Assembly: GCA_025355765.1 (NCBI GenBank)
Contig: JANXZB010000075.1
Coordinates: forward strand, 1-50,491
Direction: 5' to 3'
Length of the DNA stretch: 50,491 nt
Source of the DNA: Actinomycetes bacterium
GTDB taxonomy: Bacteria > Actinomycetota > Actinomycetes > Nanopelagicales > Nanopelagicaceae
Shown here: piece after piece, positions 41,437 through 50,190 of the stretch
Layout: each line of letters opens with the position of its first letter
Position numbering within the stretch: the first letter of the stretch is position 1
Made by a program: the position numbers and the translations under genes
Notes under the pieces: generated by a model
The model's database searches: none
The model's input: only the letters and a program-made list of their open reading frames with translations
Told to the model about the DNA's origin: nothing

Positions 41437-42744
41437 ATGACTGAGCCAACTCCAGAAAGCGATGCCGCCACCCCGCTTCTCATGCCGATCGGTGGCACAC
41501 CAACGGTAATTACCACCGAGGAAGAACTCGGCAATGCCATCGATCTACTCGAGCGTGGAACCGGTGCATTTGCCATTGATGCAGAGCGCGCATCAGGGTA
41601 CAAGTACAGTTCGCGCGCTTATCTGATTCAAATCAAACGCACTGGTGGCGGCCTTCAGCTCATAGACCCCATTCCATTTCATCAGAGCGATCCCTTTGAA
41701 ATTCATCCGCTCTTTCACGCCCTCAACAAGTTGATTCGTACCGACGAAGTGATCCTCCATGCAAGCACGCAAGACTTGCCATGTCTTCGCGAGGTCGGAC
41801 TGCTTCCATCGAGATTATTTGATACCGAACTAGGTGGACGCATCGCCGGCCTTCCCCGCGTTGGACTTGGCGCCCTTGTTGAGAGCCTTCTCGGAATATC
41901 TCTTGCAAAGGAACACAGCGCCGTCGACTGGTCGCATCGTCCTCTTCCGGAGGAGTGGCTTACATATGCGGCACTTGACGTGGAATTGCTCGTAGAACTC
42001 CGAGAAAAGATAAGCGAACTACTCAAAGCTCAAGGAAAAATGGAATGGGCTGCCCAGGAATTCAGCGCAATCCTGCAAGCACCGCCTTCATCTCCACGAA
42101 AGGAACCTTGGCGACGCTCATCTGGAATTCACAACGTAAAGCGCCGTGACCAGTTGGCGATTATCAAATCTCTCTGGCATGAGCGGGACAACTTGGCGCG
42201 TGAGGCAGATGTGGCCCCAGGAAAGTTTCTCTCTGATGCTGCTCTTCTAGAACTCGCGATGCATGTCCCCAAGACACGAGCCGAGATGGAGAAGGTACTC
42301 AGACCAATTGGAGCTCGCGCACGCTGGTTCGAACATAGCGCGCAATGGCTTACCGCAATCCGCGCCGGCATCGCCGTTCCAGAAAGCCATTGGCCATTGA
42401 TGCGGGCCGACACGGAATCCATGCCCCCAGTCAAAATTTGGCGAGATAAGTTCCCTGCAAAATTTGCTCCTCTGTCTCACGCGAGAGCCGCGATCGAAAC
42501 AGCAGCAGAGAAACTCTCGATTCCGCCTGAGAATCTCATCTCCCCTGAGTTGGTACGAAGGCTTTGCTGGAATCCACCAGAAGGCGCGACGATGACTCTC
42601 AATAAAGAGGCAGTCGCGGAGAGTCTTATTGCTCAAGGTGCTCGTCAATGGCAGGCCGACATCGTTGGACCGTTAATCGCGGCCGCGCTTCTGGAGCGCA
42701 AACCAATCGTCATAGCTACAGAAGAAGCCACAGAAGCACAGTGA
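41437..42744 (+). CDS. rnd: HRDC-domain ribonuclease D
   Basis: A 435-residue 3'-5' exoribonuclease of the DEDDy type. ExoI FAIDAERASG, ExoII HASTQDLPCLREVG and ExoIII with YAALDVELL (Tyr and Asp) are intact, and an HRDC domain (GIHNVKRRDQLAIIKSLWHERD, key part RRDQLAIIKSLW) follows at about 230-300. It trims tRNA and other structured RNAs in related bacteria. Its end overlaps the damaged NUDIX gene by four bases (GTGA), a sign that the two once formed one unit. Confidence 0.88.
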   Translation: MTEPTPESDAATPLLMPIGGTPTVITTEEELGNAIDLLERGTGAFAIDAERASGYKYSSRAYLIQIKRTGGGLQLIDPIPFHQSDPFEIHPLFHALNKLIRTDEVILHASTQDLPCLREVGLLPSRLFDTELGGRIAGLPRVGLGALVESLLGISLAKEHSAVDWSHRPLPEEWLTYAALDVELLVELREKISELLKAQGKMEWAAQEFSAILQAPPSSPRKEPWRRSSGIHNVKRRDQLAIIKSLWHERDNLAREADVAPGKFLSDAALLELAMHVPKTRAEMEKVLRPIGARARWFEHSAQWLTAIRAGIAVPESHWPLMRADTESMPPVKIWRDKFPAKFAPLSHARAAIETAAEKLSIPPENLISPELVRRLCWNPPEGATMTLNKEAVAESLIAQGARQWQADIVGPLIAAALLERKPIVIATEEATEAQ

Positions 42745-43218
42745 GAGCCGATCCCACTATTCGGCGCACGGCACGCGTTCTATTGGTTGATGATTTATGT
42801 CGCTACTACTTTTCCAGGGACAAGACCAAAGCGAGCCGTCAAATATTTATTGGTGTCCAATCGGCGGAGGAATCGAAAAAGGCGAATCCCCTGAAGAAGC
42901 GGCCAGGCGTGGAGTTAGGGAAGAAACCGGATTGATGGACTTTGATATCAGATCACACATTTGGAAACGTCGAAACAAATATTCATTTAACGGGAGAGAC
43001 TATGAAGTGAGCGAAACATGGTTTCTTTCCCGAGTAACTGCGTTCGAAATAGATACTTCGGCACTCTTTGGGTTGGAGCGAACCGCCTTTCTTCGCCATT
43101 ACTGGTGGACACAGGACGAACTTGTTTAACTTCGGAAATCCTGATGCCTGGCCAATTGGCAATGCTGTTCAGGGATTTAATAGAAGACGATCCACCTGAG
43201 GTGCCCTCAATAATTTGA
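42741..43218 (+). pseudogene. NUDIX hydrolase gene broken by two single-base frameshifts
   Basis: Three reading frames together give a normal NUDIX protein of about 159 residues. The first frame starts at GTG 42741 (RADPTIRRTARVLLVDD). The second, from about 42800, has FQGQDQSEPSNIYW and a perfect NUDIX box, GGGIEKGESPEEAARRG through REETGL. The third, from about 43130, has TSEILMPGQLAMLFRDLIED and ends at 43218. One base is missing near 42798-42806 and one near 43126-43131. As it stands, no complete product can be made; an internal ATG at 42797 would give a 110-residue piece with the NUDIX box. The gene overlaps RNase D and the convergent COG4315 gene. Confidence 0.78.
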
Positions 43219-43703
43219 ATATGAGTAGGTTCCTGCCGTCGAACTAACTGTTGGCGAAGGAGATGACGCGGGCGCGAGTGTACTTAATGGTGTGGAAGAT
43301 GGCGAAGGCGAAATTGAGGGGGTTGCAGAAACGGCTGGTTTTATTTCGGCTCCAGTCGGAGAGATCGCAAACCAGACTCCGCTTACACCCTGACCTTTAG
43401 TTGAACCTCTCGTCGAATCGCCAACGAAGGTGTAAATGGGTCTGCCGTTGATCGCCAGTTGCCCGGTGCCGGCAAGTACGGCCAATTCACCGCGCACTGA
43501 CCGCTACAGGCGCTAACGCCGGAATCCGGTTTGTCCAGATCATAGAAATATGCCGTCATACCCTTGCTATTCACGACAATCTTTCCCAAGGCGGTCGATC
43601 TGATAGAAAGCGTGGATCCTGCGGCGGAATCAATCGGAATAATCCCGACGACGGCGATCAAGCTGATTGCCACCCATACGCGACGACTCATTCCATTTTG
43701 CAT
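43207..43703 (-). pseudogene. Secreted COG4315-type repeat protein, frameshifted
   Basis: The two frames together encode about 165 residues. An N-terminal signal-like helix (VWVAISLIAVVGII) is followed by two copies of the family's YxYxxD-type motif: TAYFYDLDKPDSG with CSGQCAVNWP, and RPIYTFVGDSTRGSTKGQG. A Ser/Thr/Pro-rich tail ends the protein. The first frame runs from ATG 43703 (GGAAGG about nine bases before it) to about 43480; the second continues to 43207. Adding one base near 43473-43483, after NWP, restores the domain. COG4315 proteins are secreted and of unknown function. Confidence 0.72.
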
Positions 43704-43761
43704 GGCGCAACCCCTTCCAAAGGTGTCGATACCTTGGCAACGATATGAAGGTGCTTTTAGT

Positions 43762-43942
43762 TCAATTCCCTACATCCAGGATGAGATCAACTTCGATCAC
43801 ATCTCCGAGATTAATGTCCTCTCGAGCCCTAACGACATTTTTCAGCGGAACAATCTAGCGCCCGCCTTTCGGGAACCGTGACGAAGTGGAAAGGCGAGGG
43901 TCCGCGCCAGTACCAGACCTCGCCTGAGAATGTGAGTCGCAC
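43762..43942 (-). pseudogene. Remnant of a DUF1905-domain gene with an internal deletion
   Basis: From a GTG at 43942 the minus strand reads VRLTFSGEVWYWRGPSPFHF and VTVPE, the start of a DUF1905 domain. After a few non-matching residues, another frame gives VPLKNVVRAREDINLGDVIE and VDLILDVGN, the end of the same domain, closing with TGA at 43762. The middle, about 35-40 residues, is missing and the two halves are out of frame, so no functional protein is expected. Identification is from memory of the family consensus. Confidence 0.6.
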
Positions 43943-43981
43943 AGAGAGCGTCCTATGAATCCGGGATGTGGAACGGAATGG

Positions 43982-44530
43982 TCAGGAAAGCAGGGCCCTT
44001 TGCGCAAGGCCGACCATAAGCAAGGCAACCTCATTGCGTCGCTGTCCCGATTGCAGGCGCGGCGTTGAGTTGAGAAGACCGAAGACGGCATGCGCCATTG
44101 TGCGGGCGGACTCGGCAGTTTCGCTTCGCCGGACTCGCTGAATTTGCTCTACCCAGAGTTCGACATAACGACGCTGAAGACGCCGGACCTGACGAGCATC
44201 CTCCTCTTCCAGATTTCCAAAATCGCGCTCATGAACCCGGATGAGATCTGGATACGTGATGGCGAATTCGACATGACGGTTGATGAGCGCCAAGAGAGTC
44301 TGCTTGGGTTCAAGGTCCTCTTCGATGACCTGCGTCGCGCCCTCAAGAAGTGACTGACTGACGGTAATAAGCATCTCGGCGAGCAAGGCGCTCTTGGTTC
44401 GGAAATGTCGATACATAGAGGGTCCTGTCAGACCCACGGATTCGCCCAGTTCCTCAACGCCTACTCCGTGGAACCCCTTGGCGGCAAAGAGCGCAGCGCC
44501 ATTCTCGAGTAGCCGCTCACGAGTCCCCAT
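43982..44530 (-). CDS. TetR-family regulator of the branched-chain acyl-CoA operon
   Basis: A 182-residue TetR regulator with the N-terminal HTH (LFAAKGFHGVGVEELGESVGLTGPSMYRHF, key part GLTGPSMYRHF) and an all-helical ligand domain that probably binds an acyl-CoA. The ATG at 44530 has GGAGG four bases upstream. It is divergent from mccB, with a palindromic site between, so it likely represses the operon and is released by a leucine- or isoleucine-derived acyl-CoA (inference from LiuQ-type regulators). Confidence 0.85.
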   Translation of the reverse strand: MGTRERLLENGAALFAAKGFHGVGVEELGESVGLTGPSMYRHFRTKSALLAEMLITVSQSLLEGATQVIEEDLEPKQTLLALINRHVEFAITYPDLIRVHERDFGNLEEEDARQVRRLQRRYVELWVEQIQRVRRSETAESARTMAHAVFGLLNSTPRLQSGQRRNEVALLMVGLAQRALLS

Positions 44531-44587
44531 CAGTCCTCCATCTCAAGAAATGGCCCCAGGGTCTTTCAATTTCAGCGGCCAAGCGGC

Positions 44588-44615
44588 TATCCTAACAATG
44601 TTAATGATCACTAAC
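44588..44615 (+). promoter_or_regulatory. Promoter and TetR-type operator of the mccB operon
   Basis: TATCCT (44588-44593) is a candidate -10 box. Its predicted start, near 44600, coincides with GTTAATGATCACTAAC (44600-44615), a 16-base palindrome with 14 matching positions around TGATCA. A Shine-Dalgarno GGAGA follows five bases before the ATG at 44630. A repressor bound there would block transcription at its start. Confidence 0.6.
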
Positions 44616-44629
44616 AGTAGCGGAGAGCC

Positions 44630-46243
44630 ATGAGTATGCCACGCATATTGAGCAACGTGGATGTTCGCGACCCTTCCTTCCGAGAAAGAGATAGCACCTT
44701 CCGCAATCTCATCAAGGAATTCACAGAGCAGATGTCACGCGCTGCCCTCGGTGGCCCGGAAAGTACGCGCATCCGTCATGAAGAACGCGGAAAGTTGCTG
44801 CCTCGGGATCGCGTCACTCAACTTCTTGATCCGGGATCTCCGTTTCTTGAACTCTCTCCCCTTGCAGCCAATGGCTTGTACGACGATGAGGCGCCGGGCG
44901 CAGGATTAATCACGGGTATCGGAATGATCAACGCTCGCGCCTGCATGATCATCGCCAATGACGCGACGGTCAAAGGCGGGACCTACTACCCCATGACCGT
45001 GAAGAAACATTTGCGCGCACAGGACATTGCTCTGGCGAATAATCTTCCTTGCATCTATCTCGTGGATTCGGGCGGAGCATTCCTTCCGCTTCAACACGAA
45101 GTCTTTCCCGATCGAGATCATTTCGGGCGGATATTTTTCAATCAGGCCAAACTCAGTGCGGCCGGTATTCCGCAAATCTCTGCCGTGCTTGGCGCATGTA
45201 CCGCGGGAGGTGCCTACGTTCCCGCCATGAGCGATGAGAACGTCATCGTCGCAGGACAAGGTCACATCTTCTTAGGTGGCCCGCCGTTAGTGAAGGCGGC
45301 AACTGGAGAAGAAGTAACGGCAGAAGATCTAGGCGGCGGGGCAATGCACTCACGTATTTCCGGCGTTACCGATCACCTAGCCGAGAGCGAAGGCGAAGCA
45401 CTTAAGGTCGTTCGTTCGATCGTCTCCACACTCCCTCAAGGCGTGAGTTGGTTGACAGCCGCCGAAGATATTGAACCGCCTCTATATGTTGATGAGGAAC
45501 TTCTTGGAATTGTCCCGACCGATTCAAGGACCACATACGACGTTCGCGAAGTCATTGCGAGAATCGTGGACGGCAGCAGATTCCTCGAGTTCAAGGCCGA
45601 ATACGGCGAAACCCTTATCACTGGATTCGCACACATTGACGGCTACCCCGTCGGAATCATCGCAAACAACGGCGTCCTTTTTAGCGAATCTGCCCTCAAA
45701 GGCGCTCACTTCATCGAAATCTGCGATCAGCGCAAGATTCCGCTGGTATTCCTGCAGAATATCTCGGGCTTCATGGTTGGGCGCGAATACGAAGAAGGTG
45801 GCATTGCAAAACACGGCGCCAAGATGGTGACCGCTGTTGCCTGCACCCGAGTTCCGAAATTCACGGTGATCATCGGCGGCTCATTTGGTGCCGGCAATTA
45901 CTCGATGTGCGGACGTTCCTACGATCCACGTTTCTTATGGATGTGGCCCAATGCTCGAATCTCAGTCATGGGCGGAGAGCAAGCTGCCTCCGTACTTGCA
46001 ACGGTCAAGATGGATCAACTTGCTGCGCGAGGCGAAGAGTGGACCACCGAGCAGATTGAGGTCTTCAAAACGCCTATCCGCACAAAATATGAAGAGGAAG
46101 GCAGCGCGTACTTCTCGACTGCCCGGCTCTGGGACGATGGAATCATAGATCCACGAGATACCCGGCGGGTTCTCTCATTAGCCTTGTCGGTCTCGGGTCT
46201 CTCACCGTTGCCGGCAAGCTCTTTCGGAATCTTTCGGATGTAA
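44630..46243 (+). CDS. mccB: Methylcrotonoyl-CoA carboxylase-type carboxyltransferase (beta) subunit
   Basis: A 537-residue biotin-dependent carboxyltransferase. Conserved parts include [12 protein letters not shown]-like N-terminus, [19 protein letters not shown], the acyl-CoA site region [31 protein letters not shown] and the second-half [19 protein letters not shown]. The [11 protein letters not shown] and [10 protein letters not shown] signatures favour methylcrotonoyl-CoA over propionyl- or acetyl-CoA. It would move the carboxyl group from biotin to 3-methylcrotonyl-CoA in leucine breakdown. M. tuberculosis AccD1 is the likely counterpart. Overlaps mccA by one base (TAATG). Confidence 0.88.
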   Translation: MSMPRILSNVDVRDPSFRERDSTFRNLIKEFTEQMSRAALGGPESTRIRHEERGKLLPRDRVTQLLDPGSPFLELSPLAANGLYDDEAPGAGLITGIGMINARACMIIANDATVKGGTYYPMTVKKHLRAQDIALANNLPCIYLVDSGGAFLPLQHEVFPDRDHFGRIFFNQAKLSAAGIPQISAVLGACTAGGAYVPAMSDENVIVAGQGHIFLGGPPLVKAATGEEVTAEDLGGGAMHSRISGVTDHLAESEGEALKVVRSIVSTLPQGVSWLTAAEDIEPPLYVDEELLGIVPTDSRTTYDVREVIARIVDGSRFLEFKAEYGETLITGFAHIDGYPVGIIANNGVLFSESALKGAHFIEICDQRKIPLVFLQNISGFMVGREYEEGGIAKHGAKMVTAVACTRVPKFTVIIGGSFGAGNYSMCGRSYDPRFLWMWPNARISVMGGEQAASVLATVKMDQLAARGEEWTTEQIEVFKTPIRTKYEEEGSAYFSTARLWDDGIIDPRDTRRVLSLALSVSGLSPLPASSFGIFRM

Positions 46244-48096
46244 TGGTGTTTAACAAAGTCCTCATTGCCAATCGCGGAGAAGTCGCGCTACGAATCAACG
46301 CAACACTGGAACGCCTTGGTATCGATGCGGTTGGGGTTTACACCCACCACGATCGCGGCTCTCTGCACACCCAACGAATTTCTGAAAACTATCTCCTGGA
46401 AGATCTCAAGCAATCTGGATACCTGGACATCGCCCAGATAATCGCGGTTGCTCTGGCAAGTGGATCTCAAGGGATCCATCCCGGCTACGGCTTCCTCGCC
46501 GAGAATGCTGAACTTGCCAAAGCATGTCAGGAGGCAGGACTTATTTTCATCGGCCCGCCCGCGCATGCAATGACAGCCATGGGCGAGAAGATTTCAGCCC
46601 GAGAGTACGCATTGAATGCGGGAGTGCCCGTGGTGCCCGGAATCGGTGAGCCGGAAATGTCCAATGAAGATTTACTCGATGCCTGTGCAGGCATGCAGTA
46701 TCCGCTGCTTGTAAAGCCAGCTGCTGGCGGCGGCGGCAAAGGACTCCACGTTGCCCATGATTTCAAGGAACTCCGAGATGTACTTCCAGTCGCTAGGCGA
46801 GAGGCTCTAACATCTTTTGGCGACGACACCTTGCTCGTCGAAAAGTATCTTCTGCATGCGCGTCACATTGAGTTCCAAGTTGTCGCCGACAATCACGGCA
46901 ACAGCACGCATCTGGGCGAACGGGAATGCTCACTGCAGCGACGCCACCAAAAGGTCATCGAGGAAGCACCTGCTCCGCGACTCTCGCAAGCCAATCGCGA
47001 GATCATGGGCGCGGCAGCTGTATCGCTGACATCGGCAATCGGCTACCAAAACTTGGGCACTATCGAGTTCCTGGTAGACGCCGACTCCCCCGAGACTTTC
47101 TACTTCATGGAGATGAACACTCGTCTGCAAGTGGAGCACCGAGTCACCGAGCTGATTACAGGGTTGGACCTTGTCGAATGCCAACTTCGACTTGCCGCCG
47201 GAGATCTACTCAAGGACGTAATACCGAGCGCCCACTTGAGCGGACATGCAATCGAGGCACGTATTTATTCCGAAGACGCCTTCAATGGTTTCCTTCCTAC
47301 TGGCGGGGTCATAGGGAGATTTTCTGCCCCCGCCGCTCCCCACTCTGTTATAGATACTGCGATCCAAAGTGGTGCAATCGTTTCCTCTTCATTTGATCCG
47401 ATGCTGGCGAAAATATCCTGCTGGGGCGAAGACCGAGACTCCGCGCTGATGCGCTTGAAAGACGTGCTTTCGGATACCGTCTTGCTCGGCGTGACCACCA
47501 ATATCGACTTCTTGATCGCGCTTTTGGGACAAGCCGATGTTCGAGAATCCAATTACGACACGAAATATCTTGAAGCACACCAACTCGCAAGAGCACATCC
47601 ATCTGCGGCCGTGCTCTCGGCCTTCGCAACAATCGCCACCCAATCAACAATCCTTGGACCCTGGCGAGCCGACGGTTGGCGCCTCAACGGCATGCCCCTC
47701 TCGACTATCGCAGCCTATGTTGACGGCGTGCGCTACGACGTACCAACCGAAAGTGATTCGAAACTTGTTGTTGATTCTTTCCAAGATGACACCGATATCT
47801 GGCTCCATCACCGAACATTTGGCACTTGGTTTGTCAAAGAATCTGGTTATCGACGAGCCTCCAGCGATCAACTCAGTGATGAGATCGTAAGTCCGATGCC
47901 AGGAGTCGTCATCGCTGTGAACGTGGCAGTCGGAGACCAGGTAGAAGTCGGTGACGCTCTTGTAGTTATTGAAGCTATGAAGATGGAACACGTCGTCCGC
48001 GCTAGACGTCCTGGCCATGTCGCACGCTGCAACGTCACTTTCGGCGCCAACGTCCGTGTTGGCCAACTCCTACTTGAGGTGGTTGAAGATGTTTGA
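46243..48096 (+). CDS. mccA: Biotin carboxylase/biotin carboxyl carrier (alpha) subunit of the acyl-CoA carboxylase
   Basis: A 617-residue fusion of biotin carboxylase and carrier domains. Carboxylase motifs are KVLIANRGEVALRI, KPAAGGGGKGLH (ATP grasp loop), ERECSLQRRHQKVIEEAPAP and EMNTRLQVEHRVTE. The carrier has the biotinylation motif EAMKMEH with Lys 580. It carboxylates biotin with ATP and bicarbonate for the upstream subunit. The HMG-CoA lyase gene starts inside its last eight bases. Confidence 0.9.
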   Translation: MVFNKVLIANRGEVALRINATLERLGIDAVGVYTHHDRGSLHTQRISENYLLEDLKQSGYLDIAQIIAVALASGSQGIHPGYGFLAENAELAKACQEAGLIFIGPPAHAMTAMGEKISAREYALNAGVPVVPGIGEPEMSNEDLLDACAGMQYPLLVKPAAGGGGKGLHVAHDFKELRDVLPVARREALTSFGDDTLLVEKYLLHARHIEFQVVADNHGNSTHLGERECSLQRRHQKVIEEAPAPRLSQANREIMGAAAVSLTSAIGYQNLGTIEFLVDADSPETFYFMEMNTRLQVEHRVTELITGLDLVECQLRLAAGDLLKDVIPSAHLSGHAIEARIYSEDAFNGFLPTGGVIGRFSAPAAPHSVIDTAIQSGAIVSSSFDPMLAKISCWGEDRDSALMRLKDVLSDTVLLGVTTNIDFLIALLGQADVRESNYDTKYLEAHQLARAHPSAAVLSAFATIATQSTILGPWRADGWRLNGMPLSTIAAYVDGVRYDVPTESDSKLVVDSFQDDTDIWLHHRTFGTWFVKESGYRRASSDQLSDEIVSPMPGVVIAVNVAVGDQVEVGDALVVIEAMKMEHVVRARRPGHVARCNVTFGANVRVGQLLLEVVEDV

Positions 48097-49024
48097 TCGC
48101 AAAGGGTTGCCCAAAGCAGTCACTGTCTACGAGGTAGGACCGCGCGATGGCCTGCAGAATGAAACTCAGGTTCTCTCCACTCTCGTAAAAGTAGGACTCA
48201 TCAAACGTCTCATCGGAGCAGGTCTTCCGGCGGTCGAGGTCGCCAGTTTCGTACGTCCCGATCTCATCCCCGCGTTGGAAGATGCGGAAGAGCTACTTGC
48301 CGAACTGGCACCTCTGCTTCCGAAGCATCGATTGAGCGCGCTGGTTCCGAATCAAAGGGGCCTCGATCGCGCCCTGAAGACGGGAATTCGCGAAGTTGCG
48401 GTATTCGCCAGTGCCACAGAATCCTTTGCCAGAGCAAACCTCAACAGTACGGTCGCGGGCTCGCTCGACATCTTTACCCCCGTTATCAAACAAGCACGAG
48501 ATGCCGACCTGAAGGTGCGCGGGTATATCTCGATGTGTTTCGGCGATCCATGGGAAGGAAAAGTTGCGACAAAACAAATAGTCGATGTCGCAGAGAGGTT
48601 GTTCGCAGATGGAATCACTGAACTCTCACTTGGCGACACCATCGGTGTTGCAACACCTGGGGATGTTATAGATCTCCTGGACGCCTTGGATGCGCGCGGA
48701 ATTGCACGGTCTCTCCTTGCCGTTCACTTTCACGATACCTACGGACAGGCTCTCTCAAACACGCTCACCGCCCTGCAAGAAGGAATCACCACGGTTGATT
48801 CCTCTATCGGTGGTTTAGGCGGGTGCCCATTTGCTAAGAGCGCAACCGGGAACTTGGCTACCGAAGATCTCGTCTGGCAATTACATGGACTTGGAATATC
48901 GACTGGCATCGATTTCACAGCACTACTCGACACAAGTCGTTGGCTTCGTGACACGACTGGGTTGGCGATTCGTTCAAAAACGGCGGTCGCACTCATGGAT
49001 AACAAAAGAATGGTGGAAGAATGA
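48089..49024 (+). CDS. mvaB: Hydroxymethylglutaryl-CoA lyase
   Basis: A 311-residue DRE-TIM metallolyase that splits HMG-CoA into acetoacetate and acetyl-CoA, the last step of leucine degradation. Visible are YEVGPRDGLQNE near the N-terminus, the metal-binding HFHDTYGQAL and the conserved loop GGLGGCPFAKSATGNLATED with catalytic Cys. An in-frame ATG at 48017 lies in mccA; the ATG at 48089 gives the family-standard length and start. It overlaps acdH by four bases. Confidence 0.92.
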   Translation: MFDRKGLPKAVTVYEVGPRDGLQNETQVLSTLVKVGLIKRLIGAGLPAVEVASFVRPDLIPALEDAEELLAELAPLLPKHRLSALVPNQRGLDRALKTGIREVAVFASATESFARANLNSTVAGSLDIFTPVIKQARDADLKVRGYISMCFGDPWEGKVATKQIVDVAERLFADGITELSLGDTIGVATPGDVIDLLDALDARGIARSLLAVHFHDTYGQALSNTLTALQEGITTVDSSIGGLGGCPFAKSATGNLATEDLVWQLHGLGISTGIDFTALLDTSRWLRDTTGLAIRSKTAVALMDNKRMVEE

Positions 49025-50190
49025 ACTCAGCCCTAATGCAGTTGTCAGAGGATCATCAGACTTTGGCAGAGACAGTGCGGGACTTCGCCAATCAAGTTAT
49101 CGCACCCGTTGCCGCCAAGCACGATCGGGAGCAGACCTTTCCCTACGAGGTAATCAAAAAGATGGGGGCCATGGGGATATTCGGTCTCCCCTTCCCTGAA
49201 GAAGTTGGTGGCATGGGTGGCGATTTCCTCTCACTCTGCCTTGCAATCGAGGAGTTGGCACGCGTTGATCAGAGCGTGGCCGTCACACTTGAAGCAGGAG
49301 TCGGCCTAGGGTCGATGTTGATCTTCCAAACCGGCAACGATGAGCAGAGAAAAAAATATCTTCCTGCACTCGTGGCTGGCGAAGCACTGGCTGGATTCGG
49401 TCTCACCGAACCCGATGGAGGCAGTGACGCCAGTGGCATGCGCACAACGGCTCGGCTTCAAGGAGATGAGTGGGTAATAAACGGCGCCAAAACCTTCATC
49501 ACCAATTCGGGCACATCGATCACATCCTTGGTCATCGTTGCCTGCGTAACTGGGACGAAGGCCGATGGAAGCAAGGAACTCAGCACAATCATCGTTCCAA
49601 ATGGAACCCCTGGCTTCGTTGTTGAACCCTCATATTTCAAACTTGGGTGGCACGCCTCCGATACGCATCCACTTTCATTTACCGAAGTACGTGTGCCCGC
49701 GGGCAATCTCCTAGGTGAGCGTGGTCGCGGCTATGCCAATTTCCTTAACGCCTTAGATGACGGACGCATCGCCATCGCCGCCCTTGCAGTGGGCGCGGCA
49801 CAAGGATGCATCGATGAATCGGTGCGCTATGCGAAAGAACGCAAAGCCTTCGGGAAAATGATCGGCCAGCATCAAGTGATTGCGTTCAAAATTGCGGAGA
49901 TGCAAGCCCGCACCCATGTGGCACGCCTTGCCTACTACCAAGCGGCTTCCCTGAAAGCGGCAGGTAAGGACTTTAAAACCGAAGCTTCGATTGCCAAACT
50001 AGTTGCAAGTGACGCAGCAATGGATAACGCACGGGCGGCCACGCAGATCTTCGGTGGCTATGGATTCATGGACGAATACTCGGTTGCTCGACATTACCGT
50101 GATTCAAAAGTATTGGAAATTGGCGAAGGGACAAGTGAAGTGCAGAAAATGCTCATCGCTCGAAGCCTTGGTCTGAAGGCAGAATTATGA
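49021..50190 (+). CDS. acdH: Acyl-CoA dehydrogenase (AcdH-type, branched-chain acyl-CoA)
   Basis: A 389-residue flavin-dependent dehydrogenase. FAD- and substrate-contact segments are FGLTEPDGGSDA, FITNSGTSITSLVIV and QIFGGYGFMDEY. The catalytic base is the canonical Glu 369 in IGEGTSEVQ; classical isovaleryl-CoA dehydrogenases lack it there and use a Glu in helix G instead, which is Gly here (LDDGRIAI). The sequence closely follows Streptomyces AcdH, known to oxidise isobutyryl-, isovaleryl- and butyryl-CoA, and M. tuberculosis FadE19, which sits in the same operon type. It probably provides the dehydrogenation step before the carboxylase. Confidence 0.88.
   Translation: MNSALMQLSEDHQTLAETVRDFANQVIAPVAAKHDREQTFPYEVIKKMGAMGIFGLPFPEEVGGMGGDFLSLCLAIEELARVDQSVAVTLEAGVGLGSMLIFQTGNDEQRKKYLPALVAGEALAGFGLTEPDGGSDASGMRTTARLQGDEWVINGAKTFITNSGTSITSLVIVACVTGTKADGSKELSTIIVPNGTPGFVVEPSYFKLGWHASDTHPLSFTEVRVPAGNLLGERGRGYANFLNALDDGRIAIAALAVGAAQGCIDESVRYAKERKAFGKMIGQHQVIAFKIAEMQARTHVARLAYYQAASLKAAGKDFKTEASIAKLVASDAAMDNARAATQIFGGYGFMDEYSVARHYRDSKVLEIGEGTSEVQKMLIARSLGLKAEL

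Noticed and set aside
42741-43218. Programmed ribosomal frameshifting in the NUDIX gene
   Set aside because: No slippery heptamer, stimulatory hairpin or known precedent was seen, and two shifts would be needed within one small gene; decay or base-calling error is simpler.
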